Assembly (NCBI RefSeq): GCF_014843845.1
Contig: NZ_JHQS01000051.1
Span: 62,001 to 126,000, forward strand
Direction: 5' to 3'
Origin: Mesorhizobium amorphae
GTDB taxonomy: Bacteria; Pseudomonadota; Alphaproteobacteria; Rhizobiales; Rhizobiaceae
Length of the DNA: 64,000 nucleotides
Of the stretch, positions 44,601 through 55,300 are shown in pieces. Below the pieces are notes generated by a model. The model did no database searches, was not told where the DNA came from, and saw only the letters and a program-made list of their open reading frames with translations. Position 1 is the stretch's first letter, and the number at the start of each line of letters is the position of its first letter. Position numbers and translations under genes: made by a program.

Positions 44601-47088
44601 GGCCTTGCGGGCGGATGCCGATCTGGAGCGAGCGCTCGACGGCGCGGCCGCCTGTTTCGCGCATCCTGACCGTCACCTTGGCGTCGACCAGCTTGGTGGT
44701 CGAGGGCAATTGGTCGACGGAGACCGGGAAGATCGCCTTGCCGTCTTCGCCGACCACGGGCAGGCCGGTGAACGGGGTCACCGAGGGTTCGGCCGACTGC
44801 TCATCGGCGAGGCCGAAGGAATAGCCCTTGAAGCGGTCCCAGTCGCGGGCAGTCGACAGCGTCAACTCGCCTTCGAGTGCAAGGCCCGCCGCCGGCGCGC
44901 CATAGAGGAAGCGGCCGTCGACGGTGACGTTGGCGGTCTCGCCCTGCGCGATCTCCTTCTTGTCGGCGGAGAGGTCGAATTCGATGCGATCCGGCACGAA
45001 ATCCTCGACCAGGAACATCTGGCTGGCGACCGCCGCCTGCTTGGGATCAGTGTAGATCGACACCGTCCAGGTGCCGCGCATGGCGTTGGGTTCGAGCGGC
45101 AGGTCGACGGCATGGCCGCCGGCGGATGCGCCGTCGCTGACGATGCGGCGGTTCTCGACGCCGTCGGGACGCGTGAAGATGAAGGTCAGCGGCAGGTTCT
45201 CGACCGCCTTGGCGGCGCCGTCGCGGGCGAGCGCCGCGACATGGACATCCTCGCCGGCGCGATAGATGCCGCGCTCGGTCCAGGCGTAGACGTCGAGCGC
45301 GCCCGGCGCCGGGCGCCCGGAGACGCCGCGGTCGGACAGGTCGAAGCCGGCCCGGCCCATATCGAGGAAAACGAAATCGTTGTCGCCCTGCTTGGCCATC
45401 AGAACGGCCGGCACCATGCCGCCGTCGCCGCGCGTCAGGCCGGGATTGAAGACGGCACGGCCCTCGGCGTCGGTGGTCGCCGTGCCGAGGATTTCGTTGT
45501 TGCGGGCAAGCAGCGTGAGTTCGGCGCCTGATATCGGCTTGGCGGTTCCGAGCGACCGGGCAAAGACGTTGAGCCCGTCCTGCCCGGTATAGGTCGACAG
45601 GCCGATGTCGGAGACGACGAACCATTGCGTGGCCCGTGAATTGTAGTCGTCGCTGCGGTCGTCGACAGCCTGCGCGGTCAGCACATAGACGCCCGGCTTG
45701 CGCTGCGGCAGGGCCTCATCGACCGGGAAGGAGGTGGTGACCTCCTTGTTGAGGTCGTTGGCGATGTCGAGTTGGCCTTCCCAGACCGGCTCGCCCATCT
45801 GATCGGAGATGTTGGAAAGGTCGTAGCCGTCGAGCTGCTTCAGGAACTGATAGCCGGACAGAAGCTGCGCCAGCGAACGGTCGCCGATGCGGTAAAGCTT
45901 CATCTTGGCGGCGGCCATGTTGACGGTGACGACCGGAAGGCCGCGGCGCGCGCCGGCCGGCAGCACGAAGCTGTCGCCGGTGAAGCGGGCCGATGGCGCG
46001 CGGTCCTGCACATAGATCGACAGCACCACGGGTGCGGAAATCACCTCGCCGATGGCGGCCGGCAGGCCGGTGCGGAAGGTCACTTCATAGTGCTGGCCAT
46101 GTTCCAGCCCTTCGACGCAGATCTGCTTGTCCTTGGCTTCGACGCCCTTCGGCGGCGCATTGTCGACGGTGACGAACTGGGCATAGTCGACGCCCGTCTT
46201 GACCAGGTCCTCGGAAAACTGCGCGCAGATGCGTGGCGCGCTGGTGTCGGCGTCGACCGTGTGATCGATGACGCGGAAGCCCTTGCGCGACTTCAGATCC
46301 GCATAGTCGGCCTGGACCGAAGGCGATGCGACCAAAGCGAGGCTGGCTTCATAGGCCTGGAGTGCCGGCCGGTAGAGGTCGCGGCGGTCAAGCCCGGCGC
46401 CGAGCAGCGCCAGCACTTCGGCGCGCGTCCTGGTGGTGCGCAGGAGCTTGTAGGCGTTGAAGCCGGCGGAGGTGGCGTTTGCCGGCAAAGTCGATGCTTC
46501 GGAGGTGTTTGAGGCCGGCTGCACCGCAAGTGTCTCGCGCGCCAGTTCCAGCCAGAGGTGGCCGTTATCGGGCAATATCGAAACGGCGGCCTCGTATTTC
46601 TGCATGGCGGAGCGATGGTCGCCGGTCAGCGACGACTGTTCGGCCGCTGCTTTGAGCGCTTCCAGCCCTTCGGTCGGCTTGTCATAGGCCGGATCGGTCA
46701 GCTTGTTGCGGTACTGCTGGGCCTGGTCGGCCATCCAGTTGGGGAAGAAGGCAAGCTCCGGCGGCGCGCCGATATCGGGATCGCCATCGACATTGGCGAC
46801 CTTGCCGGCGATGGCGCCGTTGAAGGTTTTCAGCTGGTTATAGTCGGATTTGAGGAAACACCATTTGGCCTTGGTGTTGTAGGTGAAGGCGCGGCAGGCC
46901 GGATCGCCCAGGCAGGTCGTCTTGCACTGGTCGAGGCTGACATTCTGGTCGGAGCGGAGATCGAAACCGAAATAGTCGGAATTGTCGGTCGTCACGATTC
47001 GCCGGGCTTCGGCCGCTTGCGCGACGCTTCCCAAGGCAAAGAAAAGAAGGAGAAGAAAAGACAGACCACGAGCCGCGCGCATTGCCAT
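41608..47088 (-). CDS. Bacterial alpha-2-macroglobulin (YfhM-type) with an N-terminal PAN/apple domain
   Basis: 1826 residues from the ATG at 47088 (GGAGGG just upstream). A signal peptide (LSFLLLLFFALGSVAQAAEA) is followed by a PAN/apple-like module (DYFGFDLRSDQNVSLDQCKTTCLGDPACRAFTYN, CFLKS), then a helical segment, and then the macroglobulin (MG) domains of the family. The thioester site is intact: YPYGCAEQTTSRALPLLYVNE, with Cys-x-Glu-Gln near residue 1340. These proteins trap attacking proteases by covalent thioester capture and are usually encoded next to PBP1C, as here. No lipobox is seen, so it is probably soluble in the periplasm. E. coli YfhM is about 1650 residues; the extra length is at the N-terminus. 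Confidence 0.93.
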   Translation of the reverse strand: MAMRAARGLSFLLLLFFALGSVAQAAEARRIVTTDNSDYFGFDLRSDQNVSLDQCKTTCLGDPACRAFTYNTKAKWCFLKSDYNQLKTFNGAIAGKVANVDGDPDIGAPPELAFFPNWMADQAQQYRNKLTDPAYDKPTEGLEALKAAAEQSSLTGDHRSAMQKYEAAVSILPDNGHLWLELARETLAVQPASNTSEASTLPANATSAGFNAYKLLRTTRTRAEVLALLGAGLDRRDLYRPALQAYEASLALVASPSVQADYADLKSRKGFRVIDHTVDADTSAPRICAQFSEDLVKTGVDYAQFVTVDNAPPKGVEAKDKQICVEGLEHGQHYEVTFRTGLPAAIGEVISAPVVLSIYVQDRAPSARFTGDSFVLPAGARRGLPVVTVNMAAAKMKLYRIGDRSLAQLLSGYQFLKQLDGYDLSNISDQMGEPVWEGQLDIANDLNKEVTTSFPVDEALPQRKPGVYVLTAQAVDDRSDDYNSRATQWFVVSDIGLSTYTGQDGLNVFARSLGTAKPISGAELTLLARNNEILGTATTDAEGRAVFNPGLTRGDGGMVPAVLMAKQGDNDFVFLDMGRAGFDLSDRGVSGRPAPGALDVYAWTERGIYRAGEDVHVAALARDGAAKAVENLPLTFIFTRPDGVENRRIVSDGASAGGHAVDLPLEPNAMRGTWTVSIYTDPKQAAVASQMFLVEDFVPDRIEFDLSADKKEIAQGETANVTVDGRFLYGAPAAGLALEGELTLSTARDWDRFKGYSFGLADEQSAEPSVTPFTGLPVVGEDGKAIFPVSVDQLPSTTKLVDAKVTVRMRETGGRAVERSLQIGIRPQGHMIGIRPDFDNDEVPQGGTAKFSLIAVDPDGKREALKGALWSLVKVERNYQWYRSNNSWNYEPVTFTKSVANGQVDLSADGEATVSLPVDWGRYRLQVETADPEGPATSYEFDGGWYVSSTTTETPDGLEIALDKDTYAAGEVARLKVSPHFAGELLVTIGADKLLKTVTATVPVGGSTVDIPVGDDWGAGAYITATLFRPGDAQETRMPARAIGVKWLNVDPGSKKLAVTLTPPDKTMPRQQLSIPVSVAGVQPGSNAYVMVAAVDVGILNLTNYKAPDPENWFFGQRMLGLEIRDLYGRLIDGSLGTTGKLRTGGDGSNLQAQGRPPTEKLVAFFSGVVQLDADGKARVDFDIPQFNGTVRVMAVAWTKEAVGHAQSDVIVRDPIVITAGLPRFLAPGDAAVMRLDIADTDGPAGDYALSIDTTGDLSTGDKPLPQMLTLAQGKRQTLTVPLIAKTAGNASLTIKLAHADGTKVEQTLYVPVRPPQLPVTTRLVVDLKPNVGALRVDKELLAASLLDGASVSVGVSQAAAFDVPSLLMTLDRYPYGCAEQTTSRALPLLYVNELASGVGMASDPDLHNRVQEAIYKVLSYQASAGSFGLWGPGSGDLWLDAYVSDFLTRAREQKYDVPALAMSQALNNLQNSLGYDQDVQGRGSEIAYALYVLARNKKASVGDLRYYADTQLEAFTSPMAVAQLAASLALYGDTQRSEATFQAAFRLAQSATDYDYYRSDYGSPLRDGAAMLALAAESKPVPTIVPALTRLVARKRADARWTSTQDESWMLLAARALKEGNDSITLTVNGTPHAGGYSDQLSGSDIADSPLTIANTGKTPLQAVVTTVASPVEPLPAGGDGFTIERTYYKLDGTEANVTEVQQNERYVVVLKVYEQNKWPSRLLITDLLPAGFEIDNPGLVSSAQLSNFSWLAQTDAAHLEFRDDRFVAAFNPNDGDGDRSIALAYVVRAVTPGTYAHPAATVEDMYRPQYSARTATGMMEVKAP

Positions 47089-47410
47089 AACACCCTCCAG
47101 ACAGTGCTTACGTCCCGGCATGATCAAGCTTCAGTCAGGCTTGTCAACACAAGGACGCGGCAGGTCCCGCCTGCCAACGGTTTCCTTTCCGGCCGAGAGC
47201 CGGTATCGGATAGAACCTCCATAGGACAGGGGATCACGCATTCTTGCGGCGACGCAGAAGGTGTGAATTCCAAGCCCTGTCTATTTCAGACAATTGGATT
47301 GTGGCCCCTTTACGAGCACTTCAGAACTTCATTCCAATTTTAGTATTGCAAGCTAGGTTAGATTTGTAATGTCGGTGCGTGAAAGGCATATGTCGGGAGG
47401 AATCGCGCGG
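47089..47410. promoter_or_regulatory. Divergent promoter region between the alpha-2-macroglobulin and tamA genes
   Basis: 322 bp. Only the ribosome-binding sequences are clear: GGAGGG before 47088 (minus) and GGGAGGAA before 47411 (plus). The stretch 47325-47370 is relatively A+T-rich and may hold the tamA promoter, but I cannot define -35/-10 elements. No repeat or operator is recognised. Confidence 0.5.
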
Positions 47411-49297
47411 ATGCGCGGGCTTCCGCGCGCCCTGCTTTTCGTGCTGATGTGTTCCACCATGCTCGCCGCGGAAAGCCGGAATGTGGCCGCTTTCGAGATT
47501 TTCGGCATCAAATTGTGGGGCTCGTCGAAGGACGAGGACGCCGATATCGTCGATCCGCTGCGCTACGCCGTGACCATCGAGGCAACCGACGCCGACAAGG
47601 ATCTGGTCAAGAAACTCGAAAACGCCTCGACGCTGAAAGCCGACGAAGAACGTCCGGTATCCGGTTCGCTCGGCCTGCTGGCCAAGGCGCGCAGCGACCG
47701 CGAACAACTGGTTGCCGCGCTTTATGCGGATGCCCGCTACGAGGGCATCGTCACCATCACCATCCAGGGCAAGCCGCTCGACGACTTGCCGCCGGACGCC
47801 GAATTCACCGGGCCGCAGCCGATCCCGGTGGTGGTCACGGTGACGCCCGGGCCGAAATTCACGCTTGGCAACATCAGGCTGGAAGGCGATGCGGCCGGGC
47901 TGGCGAGCGCCGATTTCGGCCTGATCGCCGGCGGCGATGCCGGTTCCGGCGCCGTGCTCAAGGCCGAAGCGCTGATCATCAGGGCGCTGAAGCAGGAAGG
48001 CAGGCCGCTGGCCAAGGTCACGGGCAGCCATATCGTCGCCGACCATGCGACCTCGACGCTCGACGTCACGCTGACCGTGGCGGCCGGACCGGTCGCCGGC
48101 TATGGCGACACCACGGTGGAGGGCACCGAGAAGGTCGACCGCGATTTCACAGAATACATGACCGGCCTGAAGCGCGGCCGCCAGTATTCGCCCGACGAGA
48201 TCGACGATGCGCGTGACCGGCTGCTCGGGCTGGAAGTGTTCAACAGCGTGACGCTGAAGGAGGCAGACGGCCTCGACGCCGACGGCAACATTCCGATCAA
48301 CGTTCAGGTCAGCGAACGCAAGCCGCGCTATTTCGGCGTCGGCGGCACCTTCTCCAACACCGAGGGGCTCGGCCTCGAAGGCTATTGGGGCCACCGCAAT
48401 CTGTTCGGCCGCGCCGAAAAGCTGCGCATCGACGGCGCCATCAGCGGCATTGGCAGCAACGACCTGGGCGAGCTCAACTACAATGCCGGCATCATGTTCG
48501 AAAAGCCTGGCGTGGTCGGGCCGGCGTCGAAATTCATCGCCAGCGTCAAGACCGTGCTCGAGCATCCCGACGCCTATGACCATTTCTCGATCAAGGGCAG
48601 CACCGGGCTTTCCTATGACATCGACAAGAAGCAGAGGGTGTCGGCGGAAGTCGCGCTCGATTATTCGAAAATCACCGATGCCTTCGGCAAACACACCTAT
48701 CTGATTGCCAGCATTCCGCTGCAATATGTCTATGACAATCGCGACGTCAGGCTCAATCCTACAAAAGGTTTCAGGGTGCTGGCCTATGCCGAACCGAGCT
48801 ACGACATTTTGAGCGGCGCTGCCTTCCTCAAACTGAAGGGCGAAGGGTCGGCCTACCAATCGATCGACTCTGCCTCGAAGTTCGTGCTCGCCGAGCGCGT
48901 TGCCATTGGTTCCATCGTCGGCACCAGCCTGGAACACGTCCCGGCCGATCGCCGCTTCTATTCCGGGGGTGGCGGCTCGGTGCGCGGCTATGCCTACCAG
49001 GGCATCGGCCCTAAGGACATCGACGGGCAGCCGATCGGCGGCCTTTCCTTCTTCGAAACCTCGGTCGAGATGCGCATTGCCGTCACCGACACGGTCGGCA
49101 TCGTGCCGTTCGTCGATGCCGGCACCGTCTCGACGCAATCTTTCCCGGACTTTTCCGACATGAAGGTGGGCGCCGGCGTCGGCGTGCGCTATCTAACGCC
49201 ATTCGGGCCGCTGCGGGTCGACGCGGCGATCCCGCTCAACCGCGACCCGGGCGACCCGCGTTTCGGCATCTATGCCGGCATCGGTCAGGCGTTCTGA
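47411..49297 (+). CDS. tamA: Outer membrane translocation and assembly module protein TamA (Omp85 family)
   Basis: 628 residues from the ATG at 47411, chosen because GGGAGGAA stands 8 nt upstream; in-frame ATGs at 47369 and 47390 lack this. The signal peptide is GLPRALLFVLMCSTMLAAES. Residues about 40-290 form three POTRA modules (YAVTIEATDADKDLVKKLENAS; FTLGNIRLEGDAAGLAS; DTTVEGTEKVDRDFTEYMTGLKRGRQYSPDEIDDARDRLLGLEVFNSV). The rest is an Omp85 barrel with the VRGY-type loop (GGGGSVRGYAYQGIG) and a barrel strand end FGIYAGIGQAF. With TamB it inserts beta-barrel proteins or moves lipids to the outer membrane. tamB begins 3 bp after the stop. Confidence 0.93.
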   Translation: MRGLPRALLFVLMCSTMLAAESRNVAAFEIFGIKLWGSSKDEDADIVDPLRYAVTIEATDADKDLVKKLENASTLKADEERPVSGSLGLLAKARSDREQLVAALYADARYEGIVTITIQGKPLDDLPPDAEFTGPQPIPVVVTVTPGPKFTLGNIRLEGDAAGLASADFGLIAGGDAGSGAVLKAEALIIRALKQEGRPLAKVTGSHIVADHATSTLDVTLTVAAGPVAGYGDTTVEGTEKVDRDFTEYMTGLKRGRQYSPDEIDDARDRLLGLEVFNSVTLKEADGLDADGNIPINVQVSERKPRYFGVGGTFSNTEGLGLEGYWGHRNLFGRAEKLRIDGAISGIGSNDLGELNYNAGIMFEKPGVVGPASKFIASVKTVLEHPDAYDHFSIKGSTGLSYDIDKKQRVSAEVALDYSKITDAFGKHTYLIASIPLQYVYDNRDVRLNPTKGFRVLAYAEPSYDILSGAAFLKLKGEGSAYQSIDSASKFVLAERVAIGSIVGTSLEHVPADRRFYSGGGGSVRGYAYQGIGPKDIDGQPIGGLSFFETSVEMRIAVTDTVGIVPFVDAGTVSTQSFPDFSDMKVGAGVGVRYLTPFGPLRVDAAIPLNRDPGDPRFGIYAGIGQAF

Positions 49298-49300
49298 GCC

Positions 49301-52300
49301 ATGAAGACGTTCTTGCGCATCTTCCGCATTGTTCTTTACACGCTGCTCATCGTGGTGGCGGCAGCGGTCGGCGCGCTGGTCGTGCTGACCAAGACCGAAC
49401 GCGGCCGCGACAACCTCGCCGGCATCGTCTCGAACCTGGCATCGAGCGATGACCGCAAGGTCACCGTCAGCGGCATAGACGGCATCTGGTCGGGCGCGCT
49501 CAGGCTCGACCATGTCGTGCTGGAAGACCGCAACGGTGCTTGGCTGGTGGCCCGCAAGGTCGCCGTCGACTGGTCGCCGCTGGCGCTTCTGTCGAAGAGT
49601 TTTGACGCCGAGCGCATCGGTGCCGAGCGCATCGAACTCGCCCGCTTGCCGGCTGCGAGCACCCAGCCGGCGGAGAGTGGTGCAACGACGCTGCCGGTTT
49701 CGATCGACATAGAACAGATCGATATGCCCGAAATTGCGCTTGGCGAGCAACTGGCCGGGAGTGGCATTGCCGAGCTTGCCGCCAAGGGATCGGCCAAGGT
49801 CGATGCCTCGCCGCTGGCGGTCGAAACGGTTGTCAACGTCACCCGCCATGACGGCAAGCAGGGCAATGTCGACGCCAAGATCCATTTCGCGCCCGCCGAC
49901 AACAAGCTCGACCTCGATCTCAAGGCATCCGAGCCGGCGGGCGGCATCATCGCCAATCTGCTCAAACTGCCTGACGCGCCGCCGGTCGACATCATTGTCT
50001 CGGGGACGGGGCCACTGGCCAACTGGAGCGGCATCGGTACCTTCGTCGTCGACGGCCAGATCGTCACCCAACTCACCGGCCGCCACCAACTCAGCGACAA
50101 AGGAAACTACGTCGAGGCCAAGGGTGACGGCGATTTCGGGCGCTTCCTGCCGGAGAAGCTGAAGCCGCTGTTTGCCGGCAAGACCAGCTTTGACCTTGCC
50201 GGCACCGCGACGCCGGCCGGCGGCGTCGCCATCGAGCGCGCCACGATCGAGAGCGACGCCGTGCATGGCACTGCCGCGGGCACTGTCGATCCCAAGGGCG
50301 CGAGCGACCTTTCGGTGGAGATCGCCGCCAAAGGCGAGCCCGTGGTGCTCGACGTCGGCACCAAGGCGCAGCCGGTTACCGTGGCGGTGAAAAACGCGAC
50401 CGCCCGCGCCTTTGGCGACGGCAAGGCGCCGATGGTCGATATCGGCGCGTCGCTGGTTTCGGTGGCGGCGGGCGGCACGCAGCTCAACGATCTGGCGGCG
50501 CAGATCCATTCCGACGGTTTCGACATCGAGAACCGCAGCGGCCCGGTCACCATCAAGCTCTCGGCCGGCGGTCTGAAGACCGATGTCGCGACGCTGACGC
50601 CGCTAGTGACCGGCAAGCTCATGGCCGATCTCGCCGGCAAGATCAGCAAGGACGAGATTTCGCTCGACCAGGGAACGCTGCGCAGCGATGCGCTCAACGC
50701 CTCGCTGACGGCCACTCTATCGCTGACCGACCTGGCGATGAAGCTGAAGATGAACGCCGATGCGGTTTCATCGGCGCTGCCGCCGCAGATCAGCTCCGTG
50801 CTCGGTGAGCGCGTGACGTTCTCGGCGACCGCGACCCGCGATCCGCAAGGCTCGTTCGCCGCCAATTCACTCGAATTGACCTCCGGTTCGCTCAAGGCCA
50901 GCGGCACCGCCAGCGCGCAAGGCAGCGATATCCAGGCCGACATCAAGGGCACGCTCGGCGACGTTTCGGTGCTGTCGCAGCTGGCCGGCGTGCCTCTCGC
51001 CGGCGGTGTCAACTTCGCGCTGACGGCAAGCGGCGCGCGCTGGGCGCCGGACTTTTCCGTTTCGGCCGACAGCGCCAGCCTGACGGCGTCGGGCCGCACG
51101 GTCAAGGACATCAAGCTGACGGCATCGGGGAAGGCCGATATCGCCAGTCCGGCGGCGGATGTCTCGCTGACCGGTTTGGTCGACGGCCAGCCGCTCGACA
51201 TCAAGGCGGCACTGGTGACCAGCGACGGCAAGCGTTCGATTAAGGGGCTTAGCCTGTCGCTGGGCGACAACAAGGTTTCAGGCGACCTTGTGCTCGACGA
51301 CAAGTTGCTGCCGCTCGGCACGCTGACGCTCGCAGCCCCCGATATCGCGCCGCTGGCTTCGCTTGCCGGTCAGGCGGTGGCCGGTGATATCGGCGGAGCC
51401 ATTGCCTTCGCCAAGGATGGTGAAGCTCCGACCGTCACCATCAATGCGGCCAGTGCATCGATCTCGCGCGGCGAGATGGCGGCGAAGGCAATCACCGTCA
51501 ATGCGCTGATCGCCAACTATCTCAAGAGCCCGGCGATCTCCGGTACGATCAAGGCCGACAGTGTGACATCGGGAACGACAGTCATCAGCGGCATTGGCGT
51601 CGACCTGAAGCGCGACGGCGACTGGACCAATTTCACCGGCGGCGCCACGATCGCCGGCATTCCGGCCACCGCCGCCGGCCGGGCGAAGATCGCCGGCGGC
51701 ACGACCAGCATCGAGATCGCTTCGGGCGAGGCGACCGTTCGCGGCATCAAGGCCGCCATCGCCAGCCCATCAACCCTCTCTATCGCCAATGGCGTGACCA
51801 GCATCGAGCGACTGGTGGTCGATGTCGGCGGTGGCGCCGTGACGCTCTCCGGTACTGCAGGTCAGACGCTCAACCTGGCGGCAATTTTCTCCGCGCTGCC
51901 GGCCGCGCTTGCCAATGATTTCTCGCCGGCCCTGGACGCCGTGGGGACACTCGACGGGACGGCGCAGGTGACGGGATCGCCGGCGAATCCGGACATTCGC
52001 TTCAATGCAAAGCTGGCTGGCGCCGAAACCAGCCAGACCCGCCAGGCGGGGCTCGGGCCGCTCGATCTCAATGCCGCCGGCAGTTTTTCGACAGCCGGTG
52101 GCGTCGTTCTCGAGCAGGCGACGCTCTCCGGCCAAAGCATCTCCGGCAAGGCTGCCGGCACGATCAACCCGAACGGCGCCAGCGATTTCGCGCTCGACCT
52201 GACATCGACCGGTCCCAGCCTGCCGCTGTCGCTCGGCAGCGCCGAAAGCCCGATCAAGCTCGAGCTGCAGGCCTTGTCGGTGAAGGCGGCGGGGCAAGGC

Positions 52301-55300
52301 ATGAAGGCGAAGCTGGATATTTCCGCGGCGCTGCCCTCGGTCGCTACCAACCACGCCAAGGTCGAAGGCATCACGCTGGCGCTGCATTCCGACGCCTTCG
52401 ACGTCAAGAGCCGTACGGGACCGATCTCGGGTACGGTGACGGCGGACAAGATCGGCCTGGACAACCCGACCATCGCGCCGCTGATCGCGGGCAAGATCAT
52501 CGCAAAAGTCGCCGGCAGCCTTGCCGCGGATGCCATCACCATCGACAGCGGCTCGGTGCAGGGCGCAGCACTCGACAGCGCTTTCAACGGTCGGGTTTCG
52601 CTGGCCGACGGCGCCATCGACCTCAACCTCAAGGTGGACGCCCTTTCGGCGGCGTTGCCGGCGGCGGCGCATGGCGTGCTGGCGGAGCGGACGCAACTCA
52701 GCGCGACGCTGAAGCGCGATGCGCATGGCAATGTCAGCGCGAGCCCGGTCACGCTGGCGTCGGGTGCGATGACAGCCAATGGGCAGGCAAGCCTCGCCGA
52801 CAACAAGCTCAGCGCCGACATCAAGGGCGCGTTGGCTGATATTTCGCTGCTGTCGAAAGACGCCAAGGGTGCCATCGCTTTCGCGCTGAATGCACAAGGC
52901 GCCAGCCTGGCGCCGGACCTGTCGCTGACGGTCGAGAGCGACCGGCTTTCGGTCGCGGACCGCGAAATCACCGGCCTGAAATTGACCGCCACCGGCAAGG
53001 CGGATGCCGCCAATCCGTCGGCCAATGTGCAGCTGACCGGCAATGTCGCTGGGCAGGCACTGCAGGGCAGCGCGGTGCTGGCGACGACGGACGGTAGGAG
53101 TGCAATCAACGGGCTGCTGCTGTCGTTGGGCAAGAATCGGATCTCCGGCGACCTCGCGCTCGACGAGGCCTTGGTGCCCGAAGGCACGGTCGCCCTCGAC
53201 CTGCCCGATATCGGGCCGCTTGCCGCGCTGGCGCTGGAAAAGGCCGAAGGCGATGTGCGCGGCACGATCGCCTTCTCGAAGAGCGGCAACGCGCCGCAAG
53301 TTGCCATCAAGGCGACAACCGGTTCGCTTTCGCGTGGCGACCTGGTGGCGAAAACCGTTTCCATCGACGCGCTGATCGCCAACTATCTTGCCGCGCCGGT
53401 GATCTCCGGCAAGGTCCGCGCCGACAGCGTCACCTCGGGCGGCACCGTCATCCGCGGCATCGATGTCGACTTGAAGCGCGACGGCGACTGGACCGGCTTT
53501 TCCGGCGGCGCCACCGTCAAGGACATTCCGGCCAGGGCCGGCGGCCGGGTCAAGGTGGCCAACGGCACGACGACCATCGAGCTCACCTCCGGCCAGGCGA
53601 CGGTGCAGGGGATAAAGGCGGCGATCGCGCAAGCCTCGACCGTGAGCATCGCCAATGGAACGACGACACTGGACAGGCTGGTGCTCAACCTCGGCGGCGG
53701 CACGGCGACGGTGACCGGCAAGGCCGGGCAGGCGCTCGACATCAATGCCGCACTGGCCAAGGTGCCAATCTCGCTCGCCAACAGTTTTTCGCGCGGTCTC
53801 GATGCCGCCGGTTCCATTTCGGGCACGGTCAAGGTGACGGGTGCGCCCGCCAATCCAAGCATCGCGTTCAAAATCGATGCCGCCGGGGTGCAAACCGCGC
53901 AGACCCGTGGCGCCGGCCTTGGCGGCATGAACATCTCCTCGTCAGGAACGTTCGCCGGCAAAAAGCTCGCCTTTGACGCCAACATCAGCGATGGGGCGGG
54001 TCTCGGCCTCAAGGGCGGCGGCACGGTGACCATTGCGGGCGCGCCGGCCCTGGTGCTCGACTTTTCCGGCAAGGTGCCGTTTTCCTTCCTTGCCGCCAAG
54101 CTTGCCGCGCAGGGCCTGTCGTTGAACGGCACCGCCAACGTCAATGTGCAAGTGCGCGGCCCGGCGACGTCGCCGGTCATCGGCGGTACGGTCAGCACGT
54201 CCGGCGCCCGTCTGGTCGATGCGCGCTCCGGCCTTGCCGTCAACGACATCGCCGCCGACGTCTCGATCGGCGCCGGCGTCGCCAGGATCAACCGCCTGAC
54301 CGGCACGCTGTCGACGCGCGGCAGCCTGTCGGCCAGCGGCACGGTCGGCATCAACCCGGCGCAGGGGTTCCCGGCCGACCTGTCGGTCAAGCTCACCGAC
54401 GGCCGCTACACCGACGGTCGGGTGGTCACCGCCAATCTCGGCGGCGACCTGACCATCAAGGGGCCGCTCGTCTCGGCGCCGGTGATTTCTGGAACCATCA
54501 ACCTGGCCAAGACCGTCATCACTGTCCCCGAGAAGTTGCCGGGATCGCTGTCGGCACTCGACGTCAAGCACAAGAACGCGCCGGGCGCCGTGCGGGCGCA
54601 GGACAAGGCGCTGCGCCCGCCAACCACAAGTGGCGGTGGTGGCGGCAGCGGGCTTGCCCTCGACGTCACGATCAACGCGCCGAACCAGATCTTCATCCAG
54701 GGCAGGGGCGTCGATGCCGAGCTCGGCGGTTCGCTGAAGCTGACCGGCCCCGCATCGTCGCCGCATGCGGTCGGCACCTTCACCCTGCAGCGCGGGCGGC
54801 TGTCGATCCTCGCCAAGCGGCTGACCTTCACCGAAGGCACGGTCGGGTTCTCCGGCTCGCTTGTGCCTTATCTCAATCTGACGGCTACCTCGACGACAGG
54901 CAGCGCCACCGTCACCATCGTTGTCTCGGGCGAGGCCACCAATCCGAAATTCACCTTCTCGTCGGTGCCGGCGCTGCCCGAGGACGAGGTGCTGGCGCAG
55001 CTCATCTTCGGCCGCTCGATGTCGAACCTGTCGCCGCTGCAGATCGCCCAGCTCGCCGAGGCCGCCGGGCAACTGGCTGGCGTCGGCGGGTCGACATCGC
55101 TGCTCGAAAACCTGCGCAGCGCGATCGGCGTCGACGATCTCGACGTCACGACGGACGAGAAGGGCGGCACGGCCGTTTCGGCCGGCAAATACCTCAACGA
55201 CCGCACCTATGTGACGATCCAGAAAGGCGACAAGCCGGGTTCGGGCAAGGCGACCATCGATCTCAATGTCGGGCGCGGTGTCAAATTGCGCGGCGAAGCC

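Noticed and set aside
47321..49138. A 605-codon minus-strand frame opposite tamA
   Set aside because: Shadow of tamA, which has a signal peptide, POTRA modules and Omp85 motifs.
51770..53893. A 707-codon minus-strand frame opposite tamB, and similar long antisense frames at 43474-45531 and 59676-61181
   Set aside because: All are antisense to strong genes and show the histidine/arginine/aspartate-rich composition of reversed high-G+C coding sequence.
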